Assembly (NCBI RefSeq): GCF_030053415.1
Contig: NZ_JASGBJ010000001.1
Coordinates: 1,450,394-1,514,393 of the forward strand
From: Marinobacter sp. CHS3-4
GTDB lineage: Bacteria; Pseudomonadota; Gammaproteobacteria; Pseudomonadales; Oleiphilaceae
Direction: 5' to 3'
Length of the DNA: 64,000 nucleotides
The notes under the pieces are model-generated. The model was given only the letters and a program-made list of their open reading frames with translations. It was not told the origin of the DNA and searched no databases. Positions 1 through 10,152 of the stretch are shown here, in pieces. The translations under genes and the position numbers were made by a program. Position 1 is the stretch's first letter, and each line of letters begins with the position of its first letter.

Positions 1-661
1 GCGTGTCTTCCTGAACTTTGGGTATTTGTTCACCGGCATGCATGATGTCGGACACCCGAAGCAGAAGCCTGCGGCCAAGGCTGCCGCCGGGATGGGACAT
101 GGCGAAGTCTTCGGCGCTGAAGCCCCTTGCTTCCAGCAGGGCAACTGCCAGCGCATCTCCCATAACCAGAGTGGCCGTTGTGCTGGAAGTGGGTGCGAGC
201 CCCAGCGGGCATGCTTCCTCAGCTACGCTGATGTCCAGGTTGGCGACTGCTTCTTTGGCCAGCGTGGAATTGCCATTGCCGGTCATGCTGATCAGTGGAG
301 CGCCCATGCGCTTGAACAGCGGTAAAATCGTGAGTACTTCGCTGGTGTTGCCACTGTTGGATATGGCCAGAACCACGTCCTGGCCTGTAATCATCCCCAG
401 GTCCCCGTGGCTGGCCTCGCCCGGATGCACGAAAAAAGAGGGAGTGCCCGTACTGGCCAGGGTCGCCGCTATTTTGTTGCCGATGTGACCGGACTTGCCC
501 ATACCGGTCACAACAACCCGTCCCTTACAGGCCATGATAACCTCACAGGCTTTCACAAAGCTGTCATCAATGCGGTCAAGGAGTGCATCGATGGCGTTCC
601 GCTCTATGTTGATGGCTCTGAGGGCGGACTCACGGAAAGTCGGGGTTGATTCGCTGTTCAT
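1..661 (-). CDS. kdsD: Arabinose-5-phosphate isomerase KdsD (5' part; runs off the window)
   Basis: Cytoplasmic enzyme that converts ribulose-5-phosphate to arabinose-5-phosphate, the first step toward Kdo for lipopolysaccharide. The visible 220 codons start at MNSESTPTFRESALRAI and contain a SIS sugar-isomerase domain: GMGKSGHIGNKIAATLAS, then FVHPGEASHGDLGM and ISNSGNTSEVLTILPLFKRM. The reading continues into the start of a CBS domain (VSDIMHAGEQIPKV) where the window ends. The family is about 325 residues, so roughly a third is missing. It is divergent from mlaF; the kdsD/mla neighbourhood is the usual gammaproteobacterial envelope locus. A TATACT -10-like hexamer lies on this strand at 707-712 but has no convincing -35 partner. 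The family assignment is firm; the paralogue name (KdsD rather than GutQ) rests on context. Confidence 0.93.
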   Translation of the reverse strand, partial: MNSESTPTFRESALRAINIERNAIDALLDRIDDSFVKACEVIMACKGRVVVTGMGKSGHIGNKIAATLASTGTPSFFVHPGEASHGDLGMITGQDVVLAISNSGNTSEVLTILPLFKRMGAPLISMTGNGNSTLAKEAVANLDISVAEEACPLGLAPTSSTTATLVMGDALAVALLEARGFSAEDFAMSHPGGSLGRRLLLRVSDIMHAGEQIPKVQEDT

Positions 662-829
662 TCGGCTTCCAGTTCCCGGATTGGCGTTTGGTTTTGGTTT
701 GGCCAGAGTATATCACTTCCGTCCAGGCTGAGAGGTCGCATTGACATCCGTTCATAATGTCGCGGACCGATTGAGGTTCCAATCAGCTTGGCATACTGTA
801 GCGCTCTGAATATTGATTCGGATACAGGC

Positions 830-1663
830 ATGAGCGTGGCAAAAGATCCCTATATTGAATTAAGAGACGTGGTTTTCTCCCGTGGAGAACGACGTATCTT
901 TGATGGTCTCAGTCTGCAGATTCCGAAAGGAAAAGTTACCGCGATCATGGGGCCCAGCGGCACCGGAAAGACCACGTTGTTGAGACTGATTGGTGGTCAA
1001 CTGAAACCTGAGGCCGGTACAGTGATGGTCGCAGGCGAGTCGGTGCCCGACCTTGGCCGGAAAGCGCTCTACCGCCTTCGGGAAAAGATGGGCATGCTGT
1101 TCCAGAGCGGGGCCTTGTTCACCGATTTGAGCGTCTTTGAAAACGTCGCTTTCCCGATTCGGGTTCATACCCGGTTGCCGGACGACATGATTCGAGACAT
1201 TGTATTGATGAAGCTGGAAGCGGTCGGGCTGCGGGGCGCCAGGGATCTCATGCCGGCACAGCTGTCCGGTGGTATGACCCGTCGCGCGGCACTGGCGCGC
1301 AGCATCGCCCTGGATCCGGAATTAATCATGTACGACGAGCCATTCGCTGGCCAGGATCCCATTGCCATGGGCGTTGTTGTGAAGCTGATTCGTGATCTCA
1401 ATGCGTCGATGGGGCTGACCAGCGTACTGGTATCCCACGACGTTCCCGAGTCCCTGAGCATTTGCCACTACGCCTGCATCGTCTCCGGTGGTCGTATCAT
1501 TGGCGATGGCACGCCGGAAGAGCTCCAGAATCATCCCTCCGACGAAGTGCAGCAGTTTCTGAAGGGGCGTCCTGATGGCCCCGTACCTTTCCATTTTCCA
1601 TCTGTTGATGCCGCAGCGGATTGGGGGATTGCTGGCCCCGGCCAGTACGGGGATGGTCAATGA
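830..1663 (+). CDS. mlaF: Phospholipid transport ATP-binding protein MlaF
   Basis: ATPase of the MlaFEDB inner-membrane complex, which moves phospholipids between inner membrane and the periplasmic carrier MlaC to keep outer-membrane lipid asymmetry. The 277-residue protein has a Walker A motif GPSGTGKTT (about residues 41-49), an ABC signature [17 protein letters not shown] of the MlaF type, Walker B LIMYDEPF and a switch histidine in [10 protein letters not shown]. The open frame extends upstream to a TTG at 788, but the ATG at 830 ([11 protein letters not shown]) matches the usual family length. The stop overlaps the mlaE start (ATGA), indicating translational coupling in an mlaFEDCB operon. 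Confidence 0.96.
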   Translation: MSVAKDPYIELRDVVFSRGERRIFDGLSLQIPKGKVTAIMGPSGTGKTTLLRLIGGQLKPEAGTVMVAGESVPDLGRKALYRLREKMGMLFQSGALFTDLSVFENVAFPIRVHTRLPDDMIRDIVLMKLEAVGLRGARDLMPAQLSGGMTRRAALARSIALDPELIMYDEPFAGQDPIAMGVVVKLIRDLNASMGLTSVLVSHDVPESLSICHYACIVSGGRIIGDGTPEELQNHPSDEVQQFLKGRPDGPVPFHFPSVDAAADWGIAGPGQYGDGQ

Positions 1664-2442
1664 TTAATAGAATAGTGGTTTTCGGCCGGCACGGGCGCGA
1701 AATGATTGAATCCGTCGGGCGCGCGGGTCAATTCCTTTTTGGCGCACTGGCGGGCGTGCCTGATCCGCGCGTTGGCTTCCCGTTGCTGGTCAGGCAGATC
1801 TACTCTGTGGGTGTGTTGTCTCTGGCCATCATTGTGGTTTCCGGGCTGTTTATCGGGATGGTGCTTGGCCTTCAGGGCTACACAATACTCAGTGACTACG
1901 GCTCGGAAGCGGCCATTGGTCAGATGATTGCCCTAACGCTGGTTCGTGAACTTGGGCCTGTAGTAACGGCGTTGTTGTTTGCGGGTAGGGCCGGTTCAGC
2001 GCTTACGGCAGAAATTGGCCTTATGAAAGCGACAGAACAGCTTTCCAGTATGGAGATGATGGGTGTTGATCCCCTTCGACGGGTCATAGCGCCTCGCTTC
2101 TGGGCCGGATTCCTTTCCGTGCCCGTGCTTGCGGCCATTTTCTCTGTGGTCGGTATCTGGGGTGGCATGTTGGTTGGCGTTGAATGGTTGGGTGTCTTTG
2201 AGGGCTCCTACTGGGGCAACATGCAATCGTCGGTCAGCTTCACCACCGATGTACTCAACGGTGTTGTAAAGAGCGTGGTGTTTGGCTTTGTATGCACCTG
2301 GATCGCCGTGTATCAAGGGTACGATTGTGTGCCGACCTCGGCGGGCATTAGTTCGGCTACCACAAAAACCGTGGTGTTTTCGTCGCTGGCCGTTTTAGGT
2401 CTTGATTTCGTGCTGACTGCCGTGATGTTCGGAGATTTCTGA
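1660..2442 (+). CDS. mlaE: Phospholipid transport permease MlaE
   Basis: Inner-membrane permease of the Mla ABC system. The 260-residue protein has the MlaE (DUF140) core: [19 protein letters not shown], then [20 protein letters not shown] and [21 protein letters not shown]. Around five hydrophobic membrane segments are visible, including the C-terminal [18 protein letters not shown]. The ATG at 1660 overlaps the mlaF stop and gives the normal length; the open frame upstream of it is only mlaF read in another frame. MlaE works with MlaF on the cytoplasmic face and MlaD on the periplasmic face. Confidence 0.96.
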   Translation: MINRIVVFGRHGREMIESVGRAGQFLFGALAGVPDPRVGFPLLVRQIYSVGVLSLAIIVVSGLFIGMVLGLQGYTILSDYGSEAAIGQMIALTLVRELGPVVTALLFAGRAGSALTAEIGLMKATEQLSSMEMMGVDPLRRVIAPRFWAGFLSVPVLAAIFSVVGIWGGMLVGVEWLGVFEGSYWGNMQSSVSFTTDVLNGVVKSVVFGFVCTWIAVYQGYDCVPTSAGISSATTKTVVFSSLAVLGLDFVLTAVMFGDF

Positions 2443-2493
2443 TCCGAAGGCACAGGCGGTAGTACAATGATTGAAACAGTAGAGGGTTCGTAA

Positions 2494-2943
2494 ATGGCAC
2501 AAAAAACGGCTGACCTGACGGTCGGGCTCTTCATGGTGGCAGGCGTGGCGGCATTGCTGTTTCTGGCCTTGCAGGTGAGTGGGCTGACCCCGAAATCATC
2601 AGAAGATTCCTATACCCTGTATGCCAAATTCAACGACGCTGGTGGCCTGACGCCAAGGGCGAAGGTGTCCATGGCTGGTGTCACCATCGGCAGCATTCGG
2701 GATATCACACTGGACCGTGAAACGTTTCAGGCCCTCGTGGCGATTGCAGTTGACGGCAGCGTGGATAATATACCGGCAGACAGCGCTGCAGTAATACGTA
2801 CATCCGGCCTGTTGGGCGAGCAGTATATTGATGTATCGGTTGGCGGCGATATGGAATCTCTGGCAGACGGAGATACCTTTTACACCACTCAGTCTGCCAT
2901 GAATCTGGAGCGGCTGATTTCAAATTTTGCTTCTGGTCAGTAG
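2494..2943 (+). CDS. mlaD: MCE-domain substrate-binding protein MlaD
   Basis: Periplasmic, membrane-anchored hexamer-forming MCE protein that passes lipid between MlaE and MlaC. The 149-residue sequence has one N-terminal transmembrane helix (about residues 8-27, VGLFMVAGVAALLFLALQ) followed by a single MCE domain (YTLYAKFNDAGGLTPRAKV, then GVTIGSIRDITLD, then RTSGLLGEQYIDVSVGG). The length is typical for Pseudomonas-type MlaD. It lies 51 bp after mlaE and ends immediately before the mlaC leader, consistent with one operon. Confidence 0.95.
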   Translation: MAQKTADLTVGLFMVAGVAALLFLALQVSGLTPKSSEDSYTLYAKFNDAGGLTPRAKVSMAGVTIGSIRDITLDRETFQALVAIAVDGSVDNIPADSAAVIRTSGLLGEQYIDVSVGGDMESLADGDTFYTTQSAMNLERLISNFASGQ

Positions 2944-2988
2944 TTGACATGGACTGGCGTGCAATCTTGGTTGAGACAGGAGAAACCA

Positions 2989-3642
2989 ATGCTTAACTTC
3001 CGAACCGGCCTTTGGGCCCTTTTTCTCGTGTTTTTTGGGGCCTCGGCGCCTGCGCTGGCGAGCCCGGAGGACGATTTGAAACAATACGTGGATAAGAATA
3101 CCCAACAGCTTGTTCAAAAGCTTAGTGCCGAGAAGGGGCTGTATTCGGAGGATCCGGAAGCCTTTTACAAGAGCATGGACGATGAGTTAAGTGATTTTGT
3201 TGATTTCAGGCGTATTGCAGCCCGTGTGATGGGCAGGTATGCGCGTCAGACGACGCCTGAGCAGCGTGACGAATTCGTTAAAAAGTTCAAACGCAGCCTG
3301 TTCGACAGCTATGCTCAGGCCCTGGTTAGCGCCGATGATTTTGAAATAAAAGTAAAAGAAGCGTTGATCAACCCTGATAACGCTGGGCGCGCCTCGGTTC
3401 AGATGGAAGTCATCAGCGCGTCGGGTAACCGGTACCCGGTCACCTACTCCATGTACAAAACGGACGAAGGTCGCTGGATGATGGAAAACGTCATCGTCGA
3501 GGGTGTAAACATCGGGTTGGCCTTCCGCGATCGTTTCAGCCAGGAGATGGAACAGCGCCGTGGCAAGATTCAGGCGGTGATTGATAACTGGGGCAGTGCG
3601 ATTGATTCTTTGAACCTGGAACAGGAAGTGGGCAACTCATGA
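2989..3642 (+). CDS. mlaC: Periplasmic phospholipid carrier MlaC
   Basis: Soluble periplasmic shuttle that carries phospholipid between the MlaA-porin complex and MlaFEDB. The 217-residue precursor begins with a clear signal peptide (MLNFRTGLWALFLVFFGASA, cleaved about after PALA) and continues with the MlaC/Ttg2D fold (DFVDFRRIAARVMGRYARQT, then FVKKFKRSLFDSYAQAL). The open frame reaches a TTG at 2944, but the ATG at 2989 follows an ACAGGAG ribosome-binding site and places the signal peptide at the N-terminus. The stop overlaps mlaB (ATGA). Confidence 0.95.
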   Translation: MLNFRTGLWALFLVFFGASAPALASPEDDLKQYVDKNTQQLVQKLSAEKGLYSEDPEAFYKSMDDELSDFVDFRRIAARVMGRYARQTTPEQRDEFVKKFKRSLFDSYAQALVSADDFEIKVKEALINPDNAGRASVQMEVISASGNRYPVTYSMYKTDEGRWMMENVIVEGVNIGLAFRDRFSQEMEQRRGKIQAVIDNWGSAIDSLNLEQEVGNS

Positions 3643-3965
3643 ACAGCTCTCCCCGGTTGACCCTTGACGGAAACCGCTTAAAGGTCGACGGGGAGATTAC
3701 CTCGGAGAACGTTGTGGGGATTCGAAAGGAGGGCGAGAGGCTGCTCGCCCAGAATGCCGGGAAAGAATTGATTGTCGATCTGTCCGACCTAGGCGCCGCC
3801 CACAGCGTGGTGCTGTCGCTGTTGTTGTGCTGGTTTCGCAGGGCCGGTGCCAACAGTCTTAACCTCCGTCTGGAAGGTGTGACAGGAAGGCTCTTGTCTC
3901 TTGCGTCACTGAGTGGTCTTGGCGATCACCTGCCAGGGCTGGAATCGTCGGCCCCTCATGCTTGA
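3639..3965 (+). CDS. mlaB: STAS-domain protein MlaB
   Basis: Small cytoplasmic STAS-domain subunit that binds MlaF and stimulates the Mla transporter. The 108 residues show the STAS pattern: an N-terminal strand pair (RLTLDGNRLKVDGEITSENV), the ELIVDLSDLGAAHSVVLSLL stretch where the conserved helix begins, and a final GVTGRLLSLASLSGL segment. Start and mlaC stop share ATGA. Sequence conservation in this family is low, so the name rests on domain plus position as the last gene of mlaFEDCB. Confidence 0.9.
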   Translation: MNSSPRLTLDGNRLKVDGEITSENVVGIRKEGERLLAQNAGKELIVDLSDLGAAHSVVLSLLLCWFRRAGANSLNLRLEGVTGRLLSLASLSGLGDHLPGLESSAPHA

Positions 3966-3983
3966 ATCCCTGATCCGCCATAG

Positions 3984-4012
3984 CTGACCCGAAGCCCTTA
4001 ATTAGTTACAAT
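3984..4012 (+). promoter_or_regulatory. Candidate sigma-70 promoter for ibaG-murA
   Basis: CTGACC at 3984-3989 (4 of 6 to the -35 consensus) and TACAAT at 4007-4012 (5 of 6 to the -10 consensus) are separated by 17 bp. Transcription would start near 4019, about 29 nt before the ibaG ATG. It fills the only gap between mlaB and ibaG. Inference from consensus matching only. Confidence 0.45.
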
Positions 4013-4047
4013 CCCGCCCTTGGTTCACAAACGCCTGAGGAAAGTTT

Positions 4048-4290
4048 ATGGAAGCCCCTGAAGTCGTCGAGTTGGTTAAAGAAGCACTGCCGGGCTGTGA
4101 AGTAGAAGTCCAGGTGGATGGCAATCACTATCTCGTCGTTGTCGTGGGTGAGGTGTTTGAGGGTTTAACGACGATCAAGCGACAGCAAATGATCAACAAG
4201 GCTCTGTTCCAGCACGTTATGGATGGAACCATTCATGCCCTGCACCCGAAAGCATTTACTCCCGCGGAGTGGGCGGCTCGCCAGGGCTGA
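4048..4290 (+). CDS. ibaG: BolA-family protein IbaG
   Basis: An 80-residue BolA-fold protein; BolA/IbaG proteins pair with monothiol glutaredoxins to handle [2Fe-2S] clusters and are linked to acid stress and envelope shape. Visible family features are the N-terminal helix (VVELVKEALPGCEVEVQVDG), the HYLVVVVGEVFEG strand and the C-terminal AL-HPKAFTPAEW ending typical of IbaG (YrbA). The IbaG-MurA pairing directly downstream of mla is the standard gammaproteobacterial arrangement. An AAAG-type ribosome-binding site (gaggaaag) precedes the ATG. Confidence 0.93.
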   Translation: MEAPEVVELVKEALPGCEVEVQVDGNHYLVVVVGEVFEGLTTIKRQQMINKALFQHVMDGTIHALHPKAFTPAEWAARQG

Positions 4291-4293
4291 TAG

Positions 4294-5580
<1,287 letters not shown>

Positions 5581-5601
5581 AAACATTGACCGGAATAGAG
5601 C

Positions 5602-6249
5602 ATGACTGACTCCATCACCATTGCCCTGTCCAAGGGCCGGATTCTTGATGAAACGCTGCCGTTGTTGAAAGAAGCTGGCATTGAACTGGTCGATGATGTC
5701 AAAAAATCCCGAAAACTGGTGTTTCCGACCACCGATCCGGACGTTCGCGTGCTGGTGCTTCGCGCCACGGACGTGCCCACCTATGTTCAGTACGGTGGCG
5801 CCGACGTTGGCGTGACCGGCAAGGACGTGCTGATGGAGCACGGTGGTGAAGGTCTCTACGAGCCGCTGGATCTGAATATTTCACGCTGCCGCCTGATGAC
5901 CGCAGGTTTGAAAGGCCAGCCAGCGCCAACTGGCCGAATCCGGGTGGCCACCAAGTTCGTAGATATCGCGCGTCGCTATTATGCGGCCCAAGGCCGGCAG
6001 GCGGATATTATCAAGCTGTATGGCGCCATGGAGCTAGCGCCGATTCTGCATTTGGCTGATGAGATCGTCGATATTGTGGACACTGGCAATACGCTTAAGG
6101 CAAATGGCCTTGAAGCAAGAGAATTGATTGAAAACATCAGCAGTCGTCTGGTGGTGAACCGCACGTCGATGAAGATGAAACACGGTGCTCTCAACCCCAT
6201 AATTGAGAAAATGTCTGCGGCAGTGGACCATCGTCGCGCTGCAGAGTAG
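5602..6249 (+). CDS. hisG: ATP phosphoribosyltransferase, short form (HisG)
   Basis: Catalyses the first step of histidine synthesis, joining PRPP and ATP. At 215 residues it is the short HisG_S form, lacking the C-terminal regulatory domain; such enzymes need the HisZ regulatory subunit, which is not in this window. Visible motifs are [34 protein letters not shown] and the PRPP-binding [14 protein letters not shown]. It follows murA by 21 bp, so the two may be cotranscribed, and is separated from hisD by a 169-bp structured spacer. Confidence 0.95.
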   Translation: MTDSITIALSKGRILDETLPLLKEAGIELVDDVKKSRKLVFPTTDPDVRVLVLRATDVPTYVQYGGADVGVTGKDVLMEHGGEGLYEPLDLNISRCRLMTAGLKGQPAPTGRIRVATKFVDIARRYYAAQGRQADIIKLYGAMELAPILHLADEIVDIVDTGNTLKANGLEARELIENISSRLVVNRTSMKMKHGALNPIIEKMSAAVDHRRAAE

Positions 6250-6258
6250 GTCGCGCTC

Positions 6259-6353
6259 GGGAACGGTCGCCCAAAACACGCTCCTTCGGCACATCCATGT
6301 GGCGCTTGGGCTCCGCCATCCATGGCTCCGCACAGTTTTGGTCAACCGTCCCC
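6259..6353. repeat. Imperfect long inverted repeat / structured intergenic element
   Basis: Between hisG and hisD, bases 6259-6277 (gggaacggtcgcccaaaac) can pair with 6335-6353 (gttttggtcaaccgtcccc) over 19 positions with three mismatches. The interior carries the near-direct repeats acatccatgt (6291-6300) and ccatccatgg (6317-6324 region), and ggctcc occurs twice. The composition differs from the flanking genes. It looks like a REP- or MITE-like intergenic repeat or a strong mRNA stem between cistrons. Whether it recurs in the genome cannot be seen from one window. Confidence 0.55.
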
Positions 6354-6418
6354 GACCACTCCCCAGGCCTTGGGGAACTTAAGAAGTCTTATTGATCAAT
6401 CCCGTACAGGATTTGGAA

Positions 6419-7726
6419 ATGACCGATATCAGTATTACCAGACTGGATGCTTCCCAAAGCGACTTTGATACCGAGCTGGCTCGTTTGCTGGCTTGGGACG
6501 ACAGTGTCGATCAATCAGTCAACGAGTCGGTTCGCCATATCCTGCATCAGGTTAAAACCCGCGGCGACGCTGCCGTTCTGGAATTTACCGAGAAGTTTGA
6601 TCGCCTGAAGGTCGGCTCTGTGAACGATCTGGAAATGAGCAAAGATCGACTTCAGCAATCTTTGTCAGCCATCCCCGAGGATCAGAGGGCCGCTCTGGAG
6701 AAGGCAGCAGAGCGAATTCGCGACTATCACGAGCGCCAGAACCAGAAATCCTGGCAGTATGAGGACGATGATGGCACGGTTCTTGGTCAGAAGGTGACCC
6801 CTCTCGACCGGGCCGGTCTCTACGTGCCGGGCGGTAAGGCAGCCTATCCGTCTTCCGTTTTGATGAACGCTATTCCGGCAAAAGTGGCTGGCGTTGGCGA
6901 AATTATCATGGTGGTTCCGACACCGGATGGCGTCGTGAACGACATGGTTTTGGCGGCGGCTTACATTGCCGGGGTGGATCGTGTCTTCTGTGTGGGTGGG
7001 GCTCAGGCAGTAGGTGCGCTGGCCTACGGGACCGATACCATTCCAGCCGTGGACAAGATCGTTGGCCCGGGCAACATTTTCGTGGCAACTGCAAAGCGGG
7101 AAGTGTTCGGCACCGTGGGCATAGACATGATCGCTGGCCCATCGGAAATTCTGGTGATCTGCGATGGTCAGACGGATCCCGACTGGATTGCCATGGATCT
7201 GTTCTCCCAGGCAGAGCACGATGAACAGGCCCAGTCGATTCTGATCAGTCCGGATGGGGAGTTTTTGGATGCCGTCGAGAAGAGTGTCCAGGCGCTGCTG
7301 CCAACCATGGAGCGCGCCGACATTATTGGCACATCAATGACTGACCGCGCTGCGTTTATACAGGTGAACGATCTTGCAGAGGCTGCCTCGGTGGCCAACC
7401 GGATTGCGCCAGAGCACCTTGAGCTTTCCGTGGCAGAACCTGAAGCACTGGTAGATCAGATTCGTCACGCGGGTGCGATTTTCATGGGCCGCTATACGGC
7501 CGAGGCGCTTGGCGATTACTGTGCTGGGCCAAACCACGTTTTGCCAACCAGTGGAACGGCTCGGTTCTCGTCGCCGCTGGGCGTTTACGATTTTCAAAAG
7601 CGCTCATCCATCATCGGTTTCAGTGCGGCTGGCGCAGACAGGATGGGGCGAGTTGCCTCGGTTCTGGCCAGGGGCGAGGGGCTGACCGCTCACGCCCGTT
7701 CTGCTGAATATCGGGTCAAAGACTGA
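6419..7726 (+). CDS. hisD: Histidinol dehydrogenase HisD
   Basis: Zinc, NAD-dependent enzyme that performs the last two oxidations from L-histidinol to L-histidine. The 435-residue protein carries [72 protein letters not shown] and the C-terminal [20 protein letters not shown] with the histidine of the active site. The frame is open to a TTG at 6392, but the ATG at 6419 with an AGGAT sequence upstream gives the normal N-terminus. It is followed 14 bp later by hisC. Confidence 0.96.
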   Translation: MTDISITRLDASQSDFDTELARLLAWDDSVDQSVNESVRHILHQVKTRGDAAVLEFTEKFDRLKVGSVNDLEMSKDRLQQSLSAIPEDQRAALEKAAERIRDYHERQNQKSWQYEDDDGTVLGQKVTPLDRAGLYVPGGKAAYPSSVLMNAIPAKVAGVGEIIMVVPTPDGVVNDMVLAAAYIAGVDRVFCVGGAQAVGALAYGTDTIPAVDKIVGPGNIFVATAKREVFGTVGIDMIAGPSEILVICDGQTDPDWIAMDLFSQAEHDEQAQSILISPDGEFLDAVEKSVQALLPTMERADIIGTSMTDRAAFIQVNDLAEAASVANRIAPEHLELSVAEPEALVDQIRHAGAIFMGRYTAEALGDYCAGPNHVLPTSGTARFSSPLGVYDFQKRSSIIGFSAAGADRMGRVASVLARGEGLTAHARSAEYRVKD

Positions 7727-7740
7727 AAGGGCGACACATT

Positions 7741-8802
7741 ATGAGTAAGTTCTGGAGCCCCAGGGTTCATGACCTGGTGCCGTATGTGCCGGGTGAGCAA
7801 CCCAAAATGGCCGACCTGGTCAAACTCAATACCAATGAAAATCCGTTTGGGCCATCACCCAAAGTGCTGGACGCGATTCGTGGCGAGCTCGGTGACAATC
7901 TCCGTCTATACCCCGATCCCGAGGGCGAAGCGCTGAAAGCGACCATTGCCCGCTATCACCAGATCAGTCCAGATCAGGTGTTTCTGGGGAATGGGTCTGA
8001 TGAGGTGTTGGCTCACATCTTTTATGGACTGTTCCAGCATGGTCAGCCGGTATTGTTTCCCGACGTCACATACAGTTTTTATCCGGTCTATTGCGGCTTG
8101 TATGGCATTGAGGGCAAGAAAATTCCGCTGACGGATACGTTCGAGATCAACCCGGAAGACTATGTTCAGCCCAACGGCGGCGTGATTTTCCCTAACCCGA
8201 ATGCGCCGACGGGCCGCTTTCTGGCTCTGGATTCGGTAGAGACCATTCTGGCCGCCAATCCGGATCGTGTTGTCGTTGTGGACGAGGCCTACGTCGACTT
8301 TGGTGGCGAATCGGCCATCGCGCTGGTCAATCTGTATCCCAATCTGTTGGTCTGCCAGACGTTGTCTAAAGCGCGTTCATTGGCTGGTCTTCGCGTGGGC
8401 TTTGCAGTTGGCAATCCCGAACTCATTGAGGCGCTGAATCGGGTCAAAAACAGCTTCAACTCTTATCCATTGGATAAGCTTGCCCTGGCCGGGGCCATTG
8501 CTGCATTTGAAGACAATGACTGGTTCAAGGCGACCTGTGAAGGCGTTGTGGGCGAGCGTGAGTGGGTCACTCAGAAGCTGGAAGGTCTCGGTTTTGAGGT
8601 GCTGCCATCCAAAGCCAATTTCGTGTTTGCACGCCACCCAGAACACACCGGACAGTCACTTGCGTTGGGCCTGAGAGAACGAGGTGTGATCGTGCGCCAT
8701 TTCAACAAGGCGCGTATCGAGGATTTCCTGCGTATAACGACCGGTACGGCCGATCAGAACAAGCGCCTGATACAGGCCCTTGAAGAGCTTATATCTGCTT
8801 GA
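7741..8802 (+). CDS. hisC: Histidinol-phosphate aminotransferase HisC
   Basis: PLP-dependent class I/II aminotransferase that converts imidazole-acetol phosphate plus glutamate to histidinol phosphate. The 353-residue sequence shows [28 protein letters not shown] for phosphate binding, [22 protein letters not shown] and the PLP lysine in [18 protein letters not shown] (Lys at about residue 210). The length is that of the proteobacterial family. The position directly after hisD supports histidine synthesis, although a general aromatic role for a second HisC paralogue cannot be excluded. Confidence 0.94.
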   Translation: MSKFWSPRVHDLVPYVPGEQPKMADLVKLNTNENPFGPSPKVLDAIRGELGDNLRLYPDPEGEALKATIARYHQISPDQVFLGNGSDEVLAHIFYGLFQHGQPVLFPDVTYSFYPVYCGLYGIEGKKIPLTDTFEINPEDYVQPNGGVIFPNPNAPTGRFLALDSVETILAANPDRVVVVDEAYVDFGGESAIALVNLYPNLLVCQTLSKARSLAGLRVGFAVGNPELIEALNRVKNSFNSYPLDKLALAGAIAAFEDNDWFKATCEGVVGEREWVTQKLEGLGFEVLPSKANFVFARHPEHTGQSLALGLRERGVIVRHFNKARIEDFLRITTGTADQNKRLIQALEELISA

Positions 8803-8836
8803 TCCCGTCGTCAGTCTGCCCGAAAGGAGAGAATGC

Positions 8837-9580
8837 ATGGCCTCCAGAACCGAGATACTGAATACCCTCACAGGCTGGCTTTCGCCGGATGATTTCAAAG
8901 ACTATTGTCCCAACGGTCTTCAGGTGGAGGGAACTGAGGATGTGAACCGAATCATCACCGGTGTCACTGCCTCAAAGGAACTGATTGACGCAGCCGTAGA
9001 AGCCGGTGCGGATATGATTCTGGTGCATCACGGCTACTTCTGGAAAGGCGAGGATCAGGCGATTCGTGGCATGAAAAGGGCCAGAATCCAGCGCCTTTTG
9101 CAGCACAACATCAATCTGGTTGCCTACCATCTGCCACTGGATGACCACCCCGAGTATGGTAATAATCGCCAGTTGGCGGACGTACTGGATATACGAACTC
9201 CAAGGCCGATGGATGGACTGGTCTGGCAGGGCGAGCTGGCCGAGCCGCTTTCGCCTAGCGAGCTCAAAAACAGGCTTTCTGGTGCTCTAGAGCGGGTTCC
9301 GCTGCATGTAGGGTCAGGCCCGGAAAACATATCCCGAATCGGTTGGTGCACGGGGGCCGCCCAGGGCTTCATTGACAAGGCTCTGGACGCGGGGCTGGAT
9401 GCCTATATCAGTGGAGAGATATCTGAGCCAACGACTCATACTGCCCGCGAGTGCGGAATTCACTATTATGCCGCCGGTCATCACGCAACAGAGCGTTACG
9501 GCGTCCAGGCCCTGGGGAGGGCGCTGGAGGCGGCATTCGGTATCGAGCACCGATTTATAGACTGTGACAACCCGGTATAA
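8837..9580 (+). CDS. Nif3-like dinuclear metal centre protein (YbgI family)
   Basis: A 247-residue Nif3/DUF34 family protein. Members form toroidal hexamers with two metals per subunit; their biochemical role remains debated (proposed GTP cyclohydrolase-like or metal handling). Likely metal ligands are visible: LVHHGYFWKG, HLPLDDHPEYGNN and AAGHHATERYG. The open frame starts upstream at 8780, overlapping hisC, but the ATG at 8837 with an AAAGGAGAG ribosome-binding site 6-7 nt before is clearly the start. It converges on yhcB with only 3 bp between stops. Confidence 0.9.
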   Translation: MASRTEILNTLTGWLSPDDFKDYCPNGLQVEGTEDVNRIITGVTASKELIDAAVEAGADMILVHHGYFWKGEDQAIRGMKRARIQRLLQHNINLVAYHLPLDDHPEYGNNRQLADVLDIRTPRPMDGLVWQGELAEPLSPSELKNRLSGALERVPLHVGSGPENISRIGWCTGAAQGFIDKALDAGLDAYISGEISEPTTHTARECGIHYYAAGHHATERYGVQALGRALEAAFGIEHRFIDCDNPV

Positions 9581-9583
9581 CGG

Positions 9584-10024
9584 TCAGGCTTTCTGCTGAT
9601 TCTCGGGCAGGCCGAAATCTTCTGACAGTGTGCCTTTTTCCTCAGGGTCACTTTTCGGAGCATAATCGCGGGGAGGTTCTACGCCGTCTTTGTCGGTCGC
9701 GTTGCCTTCAAGGCGCGCCTTTGAGTTTTCCTGTTCAAGTTCGTGCAGCCACTCTTCGTCATTGCACAACCGGTTCGCGCCCCTGGCCATGTGCTGGTTA
9801 ACGTCCCGGTAACTGTCGTTGAATCGACGCAGCAGGTGGGCAGACTCCATAAAATGTTCGTTGACCTGCGCCTGATAGCGCGTGTATTCGTTCCTGATTT
9901 CCTCAATTTGCTGCTCTGCACGACGCTGGCGAAGAGTTGAGCCTTGTCCGGAGCGGCCAATGAGAATGCCTATAATCAGACCGACGACGAGGGCGGCGAC
10001 GGCGGCCAAAATCAGGTTAGTCAT
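9584..10024 (-). CDS. yhcB: YhcB/ZapG-like cell-envelope division protein (DUF1043)
   Basis: A 146-residue DUF1043 protein. The family member YhcB (ZapG) is an inner-membrane protein interacting with the divisome and elongasome. Seen here are one N-terminal transmembrane helix (NLILAAVAALVVGLIIGILI), a coiled-coil segment (about residues 35-85, with QQIEEIRNEYTRYQAQVNEH), and a disordered acidic tail. It is divergent from zapE, as in Escherichia coli where yhcB and zapE are neighbours, which supports the assignment. Confidence 0.88.
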   Translation of the reverse strand: MTNLILAAVAALVVGLIIGILIGRSGQGSTLRQRRAEQQIEEIRNEYTRYQAQVNEHFMESAHLLRRFNDSYRDVNQHMARGANRLCNDEEWLHELEQENSKARLEGNATDKDGVEPPRDYAPKSDPEEKGTLSEDFGLPENQQKA

Positions 10025-10152
10025 AGTGTGAATCGTCCTTTAGATAATACGGCTGTATCTGGCGCAACGTGGCGCCGAATCCGAAAATCGGCCACAATAC
10101 GCGGCCGAGAATTCCAACCCCGACTCTGAACCCGATATCGGGATTTGCATCC

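Noticed and set aside
741..758. TTGACA and CATAAT upstream of mlaF as a promoter
   Set aside because: The hexamers are only 6 bp apart, far from the required 16-18 bp, so they cannot form one sigma-70 promoter.
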